Positions 55,144 to 61,395 of a DNA stretch of 61,395 nt are shown here, piece after piece. This stretch comes from Actinomycetales bacterium. GTDB lineage: Bacteria; Actinomycetota; Actinomycetes; S36-B12; UBA5976. The notes below the pieces were generated by a model that was not told the origin of the DNA, searched no databases, and saw nothing but the letters and a program-made list of their open reading frames with translations. Every line of letters begins with the position of its first letter. Position 1 is the first letter of the stretch. The stretch spans positions 1-61,395 of the forward strand of contig JAGWWW010000006.1 of the NCBI GenBank assembly GCA_018970205.1, given 5' to 3'. A program made the translations under genes and the position numbers.

Positions 55144-55842
55144 ATGCGACTGCCCCGCGCCGCAGCTGCGCTGCAACCCCTGCTCACGGGCCAACTCCCG
55201 GAACCCTGCCCGGGGTGTCTCAGCGCGCACGGGCGCTGCGGGTGTCACGCGGCACTGAGTGTGTGGCGCGCCGCCCCCGACTCGCGGGTGCTGTCCGACG
55301 CCTTTCCGGTCGTGGCGGTGTCCCACTACTCAGGGCCGGCGCGCCGGCTGCTCGTCGCATGGAAGGAGCGTGGGGACCCCCGGCCCGCAGCTGTGTTCGC
55401 GCCCGCGCTTGCGGCAGCGCTGGCGGCATTGCTCGGGCACGTCCCTGAGTGGCCCGGCCATGAACCTGTGGTGCTGGTGCCGGTCCCCGCCCGCCGCCGC
55501 GCGACGCTGCAGCGCGGTGGCCACATCGTGCGCGCTCTCGCCAAGGGCGCAGCAACCCAGCTTCAAGGGCAAGGCGTGCCATGCACGGCCGCGGCTGCCG
55601 GTCTGCGACGAGGCAGCGGGATGGATCAGGTCGGATTGGATGCAGCGCAGCGTCGCAGCAACGCCATGAACTCCTACCGAATCGCGGGCCGCTCCCGACC
55701 AGTCAGCCCGGTGCTCCTAGTCGACGACGTCGCCACCACCGGTGCCACGTTGGCGGCCTGCCGCACCCTGTTGGCGGAATCCGGCCACCTCGTCATCGGC
55801 GCCGCGGTGGTCTGTGCGACAAAGGTCTTTCCCTGGCCGTGA
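55144..55842 (+). CDS. ComF-family phosphoribosyltransferase
   Basis: 232 residues. N-terminal Cys cluster (EPCPGCLSAHGRCGCH) of the ComF double zinc finger, VAVSHYSGPARRLLVAWKERGD, then the type I phosphoribosyltransferase core with VVLVPVPARRRATLQRGG and the PRPP loop PVLLVDDVATTGATLAAC. ComF acts in DNA uptake in some bacteria; in actinobacteria its role is unclear. Same place as mycobacterial Rv3242c, between the regulator and HPF. The 250-base gap before it shows no other feature. Confidence 0.87.
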   Translation: MRLPRAAAALQPLLTGQLPEPCPGCLSAHGRCGCHAALSVWRAAPDSRVLSDAFPVVAVSHYSGPARRLLVAWKERGDPRPAAVFAPALAAALAALLGHVPEWPGHEPVVLVPVPARRRATLQRGGHIVRALAKGAATQLQGQGVPCTAAAAGLRRGSGMDQVGLDAAQRRSNAMNSYRIAGRSRPVSPVLLVDDVATTGATLAACRTLLAESGHLVIGAAVVCATKVFPWP

Positions 55843-55914
55843 AGTGCGCGTAGGTTGGGAACCCGTATCCGGTGATCCGCCGTCTGATCGGTGTTGGATG
55901 ACATGGAGGTTGCG

Positions 55915-56592
55915 ATGACCAGACTTAACCACCTGCACCTGCCCAATCCGGACCTGCAAGTTCGGCTGCACACGCGCCACACGGTGGTCGCGGACGCAGT
56001 CAAGGAGCATGTTCGCGAGCGGCTCGCACGCAGCAGCCGCTACGGCATCGTCATAGACAGCGTCGATGTGCGCTTCATCCTCGAACGCAACCCCCGTCAG
56101 GGCGACCATGCCCACCGTGTGGAGGTGACTGGTTACGGCGTCGGGGTGGTCGTGCGCGCCGAGGCAGCTGGCAGCGACTGGCTGACTGCCTTCGACGCGT
56201 GCTTGGACCGGTGGCACGAACGTTTGCGGCGGAGTAGCGAGCGGCGAGCCGCCCGTCGCAAGGGCAGGTTTGGTCACGCGGTTCCGGCAGCGGTGACTGC
56301 TGCGCTTCCGCAGCCGGAGGATTCGCACGCCGCAGTGCAGGGCGACGCTCAGCCTCCGGCGTCGGTTATCGCCATCACCAACGAACAGGGCCAGGTCCGA
56401 AGCATCGGGCAGTTCCTGGTGCGGGAGAAGACTCACGCATCGGCACCGATGTCGGTGGCTGATGCCATCGATGCGATGGAACTCGTGGGCCATGAGTTCT
56501 TCGCTTTCATCGACGATGAAACCGGGCAATTCAGCGTGGTGTACCAGCGCCGTGCCTTCACCTATGGGCTCATCCGCTTGTCACCGGCGTGA
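55915..56592 (+). CDS. hpf: Long ribosome hibernation-promoting factor
   Basis: Dimerises ribosomes in stationary phase. 225 residues: HPF/YfiA N-domain (~1-115, with LQVRLHTRHTVVADAVKEHVRERLARSSRYG), a Ala/Gln-rich linker, and the C-terminal dimerisation domain (~160-225, VREKTHASAPMSVADAIDAMELVGHEFFAFIDDETGQFSVVYQR). GGAGG at 55905-55909, 5 bases before the ATG at 55915, decides the start over ATG 55903. Corresponds to mycobacterial Rv3241c beside secA1. The N-domain is somewhat divergent from better-known homologues. Confidence 0.9.
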   Translation: MTRLNHLHLPNPDLQVRLHTRHTVVADAVKEHVRERLARSSRYGIVIDSVDVRFILERNPRQGDHAHRVEVTGYGVGVVVRAEAAGSDWLTAFDACLDRWHERLRRSSERRAARRKGRFGHAVPAAVTAALPQPEDSHAAVQGDAQPPASVIAITNEQGQVRSIGQFLVREKTHASAPMSVADAIDAMELVGHEFFAFIDDETGQFSVVYQRRAFTYGLIRLSPA

Positions 56593-56602
56593 ATCCGCTC
56601 AA

Positions 56603-56622
56603 CTTTCACTGAGCGGTGAAAG
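56603..56622 (+). terminator. Inverted repeat after hpf
   Basis: CTTTCAC and GTGAAAG form a perfect 7-bp inverted repeat with a 6-base spacer, 10 bases past the hpf stop. It could be a terminator for hpf or an operator for the following luxR-type gene. The 198-base gap around it is less GC-rich than most of the window; nothing else was recognised in it. Confidence 0.4.
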
Positions 56623-56790
56623 ATGAGTCGGACAAGTGCGTCTCTTTGTCGCAGCAGTTGCGTGTGATCGTCCGTGAGACTCGGACTTTTCTGTTGCCAA
56701 TTTTGCCTACTTGCTCGGCGCGGTTGTGTCATTGTGAGCGCACGTTGCATCCAAGCGCTGAACAGCGCATCACGGGGATAGGAGATCAGC

Positions 56791-57528
56791 GTGTCCATGT
56801 CACTGCCGGCAACCGGCACCGAAGCGCGCCAGGGCGCGGTGATAGACCTCAGGGGTCAACACCGCGGCGAGGCAGCACTTGTCCAAGTAGCCATTCTGGA
56901 TTCCCAAGAGGTCTTCCGCCGCGGCGTGAGATCGCTTCTCAGCGACGACCCTGAGATCGCACTGCTCGCCGATGCCTCCGCATGGCAGCCGATGGAATCA
57001 GCGCTGGGCACCCGCACGCCGAGTGTGTTCCTGTGCGACATCGGGCTAACGGAGACCGGCGAGTCCCTGTCTAACCGCGTGCGCGAGCGCTACCCCGACA
57101 GCCACGTCGTTGTTGTCGTGAGCGCTGAGGACGACATCGAGTTGGCCCGCGCGGTGCGCGCAGGCGCCCGTGGGTACCTGCGCCGCGACTGCACCCTGGC
57201 AGAGCTGCGCGCGACCGTCTTGGCTGCCGCCCGGGGCCAGTCCATCCTTGCCCCGAGCGTGGCCACGAAGTTGCTGGAAGAACTCGCCACGATGGTCAAG
57301 CGCGCCGACCAAGGTGCTGAAGGGGTCGGCGCCCTGTCCAAGCGCGAGCGCGAGGTCCTGTCACTGGTCGCGGAAGGGCTGAACAACCGCGCAATCGCTG
57401 CTCGGCTCTTCATCAGCGAGAACACGGTCAAGAACCACGTGCGCAACATCCACGAGAAGCTCGGAGTCCACACCAGGATGGAGGCCGTGGTGCGCGCGGT
57501 GCGCGAAGGGTTGTTGCGCATCGCCTGA
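56791..57528 (+). CDS. LuxR/NarL-type response regulator with atypical receiver
   Basis: 245 residues. C-terminal LuxR-type HTH (~183-240): LSKREREVLSLVAEGLNNRAIAARLFISENTVKNHVRNIHEKLGVHTRMEAV. Receiver ~32-150: VAILDSQEVFRRGVRSLL, with D37 but Ser instead of the second Asp, D83 (VFLCDIGL) as possible phosphoacceptor, S111 at the switch, and R131 in place of Lys (GYLRRD). A ~30-residue N-terminal extension is unusual. AGGAGA lies 5 bases before the GTG at 56791. No kinase gene adjoins. The 243-base gap after it contains only the secA -10 box. Confidence 0.88.
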   Translation: MSMSLPATGTEARQGAVIDLRGQHRGEAALVQVAILDSQEVFRRGVRSLLSDDPEIALLADASAWQPMESALGTRTPSVFLCDIGLTETGESLSNRVRERYPDSHVVVVVSAEDDIELARAVRAGARGYLRRDCTLAELRATVLAAARGQSILAPSVATKLLEELATMVKRADQGAEGVGALSKREREVLSLVAEGLNNRAIAARLFISENTVKNHVRNIHEKLGVHTRMEAVVRAVREGLLRIA

Positions 57529-57759
57529 GACGGGATGCGGGAAACCGGGGCCGCGTCGCATCGAGGATCTGCATCGCGCCGGACACTTGAATCCGGCGGG
57601 CGGCGCCGCTCTCCGATCCAGGTGTCGCCGCGCGCCTTGCTCGCTCATCATGCGTGCGTTCCGGCGTGCGTTGACATGCCAGGCCGCCACGGCTGCGGGC
57701 TCACGAATCACGCCGGGACGCCCGCGTACCCGCGGCGCCTCGCTTGCGCAAGTGCCACC

Positions 57760-57765
57760 TACGAT
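57760..57765 (+). promoter_or_regulatory. Candidate -10 element (TACGAT) for leaderless secA
   Basis: TACGAT ends 6 bases before the ATG at 57772. It fixes the secA start: an upstream in-frame ATG at 57535 would add about 79 residues unlike SecA. Confidence 0.52.
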
Positions 57766-57771
57766 GGGGTC

Positions 57772-60954
<3,183 letters not shown>

Positions 60955-60975
60955 CCCGAGTCTCGCCGACCGCGT

Positions 60976-61002
60976 CGATCGCCCTCTCTCCCAGGGCGAT
61001 CG
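60976..61002. terminator. Bidirectional terminator-like hairpin after secA
   Basis: CGATCGCCCT and AGGGCGATCG form a perfect 10-bp stem with a 7-base loop (CTCTCCC), 22 bases after the secA stop and 9 bases before the end of the convergent gene. The longest perfect stem noticed in the window. No T-tract on either side. Confidence 0.65.
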
Positions 61003-61010
61003 GCGTGGAT

Positions 61011-61395
61011 TCAGGGACAGGGTACGCAGAAGGGACCGAGGGGCGTGCGCTGTTCGCAGAAGCAGATCCCGCCGGGCCCACAGCACGCGGGCAGCCCCCC
61101 ACGACTGCGGCAGGTGATGGGGATCGGCGTTCCCAGGAGCGGACAGAGAATCATCGCGGGCGGACCGCTGTCGACCGGACCCGTGTCGACGGGCCCTGTG
61201 TCACGCGGGCCCGTATCGACCACGCCCGTATCACGCGGGCCCGTATCGACCACACCCGTGTCGACCACGCCCGTGTCGACCGCGCCCGTGTCGACCGCGC
61301 CCGTGTCGACCACGCCCGTGTCGAGCGACGCATCGAGGTCGCGGGCATCGTCGGACATCATTGCATCGAGCGCCACGGTGCCATCGGGCTCGATA
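61011..61395 (-). CDS. DTG-repeat, Cys-rich protein (5' end outside window)
   Basis: About 128 residues visible; the frame stays open to the window edge, so the N-terminus, probably a lipoprotein signal, is missing. A run of about 14 DTG/DSG-based triplet-to-pentad units (DTGVV, DTGAV, DTGPR, DTGPV) is followed by a Cys-rich C-terminus with about nine cysteines (ILCPLLG, CRSRGG, ACCGPGGICFCEQ, FCVPCP). This make-up is typical of surface lipoproteins in large-genome myxobacteria (Sandaracinus and relatives), not of actinobacteria. The Asp-rich repeat probably forms an extended Ca-binding or stalk region; that is inference. Function unknown. Confidence 0.7.
   Translation of the reverse strand, partial: IEPDGTVALDAMMSDDARDLDASLDTGVVDTGAVDTGAVDTGVVDTGVVDTGPRDTGVVDTGPRDTGPVDTGPVDSGPPAMILCPLLGTPIPITCRSRGGLPACCGPGGICFCEQRTPLGPFCVPCP

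Noticed and set aside
57535-57771. Upstream in-frame extension of secA from ATG 57535
   Set aside because: Adds ~79 residues without similarity to SecA; the TACGAT box and [14 protein letters not shown] start point to 57772.

Overview
The window is high-GC DNA carrying about 53 genes, almost gap-free, and most of it reads as one stretch of an actinomycete (Actinomycetota) chromosome. Lineage markers are a WhiB-type iron-sulfur regulator, the acyl-CoA carboxylase alpha/beta/epsilon set, LpdA, DUF3017, DUF3499, DUF5719, TIGR03089 and an actinobacterial long HPF. From memory, the gene content and order follow the Mycobacterium tuberculosis block between secA1 (Rv3240c) and folD (Rv3356c), read here from the folD end to the secA end, with several genes absent. 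I cannot place it below the class level.

Layout. 1-9.4 kb: purine/folate genes (purH end, folD), TCA enzymes (mdh, icd), a CNNM/CorC membrane protein, trpS, a 2H phosphoesterase and a coupled TPR protein/XRE-TPR regulator pair. 9.5-20.2 kb: a D,D-carboxypeptidase, an acyl-CoA mutase catalytic subunit, adenosine deaminase, a PLP decarboxylase with a GNAT, then a minus-strand nucleoside/sugar set (GGCT family, purine nucleoside phosphorylase, phosphohexomutase) and LpdA. 20.4-26.3 kb: biotin-dependent acyl-CoA carboxylase (alpha, beta, epsilon), Maf, biotin ligase and a RelE/YefM-type toxin-antitoxin pair. 26.3-34.6 kb: GH13 glucosidase, GtrA, purK/purE, CoA-binding protein, UDP-glucose dehydrogenase, GalE and a glycosyltransferase. 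34.7-53.1 kb: cell-envelope genes (LCP ligase, a 1,666-residue amidase/SpoIID protein, sugar nucleotidyltransferase, WhiB, membrane glycosyltransferase, DUF5719, phosphomannomutase) and ahcY. 53.1-60.9 kb: membrane protein, two response regulators with unusual receiver domains, ComF, HPF and secA.

Two results cut across the annotation. First, at least 16 genes have a TANNNT element ending 6-8 bases before the start codon, so leaderless transcription appears to be the norm for first genes of operons here. I used this to choose several starts. Second, secA looks chimeric: residues up to about 563 are actinobacterial in type, while everything after the conserved [15 protein letters not shown] stretch (about 59.43-59.50 kb) is of a proteobacterial/myxobacterial type. 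The only gene beyond it is a DTG-repeat, cysteine-rich protein typical of myxobacteria. The last ~1.9 kb is therefore probably a mis-joined piece of another genome, although real recombination is not excluded.

Functionally the window links C1/purine supply (PurH, FolD, PurE, PurK), purine salvage (Add, purine nucleoside phosphorylase, AhcY), propionyl/methylmalonyl-type acyl-CoA metabolism, and sugar-nucleotide supply (phosphohexomutases, nucleotidyltransferase, GalE, Ugd) for surface polymers attached by the LCP enzyme and remodelled by the amidase and carboxypeptidase. No rRNA, tRNA, CRISPR array, insertion sequence or prophage was seen.
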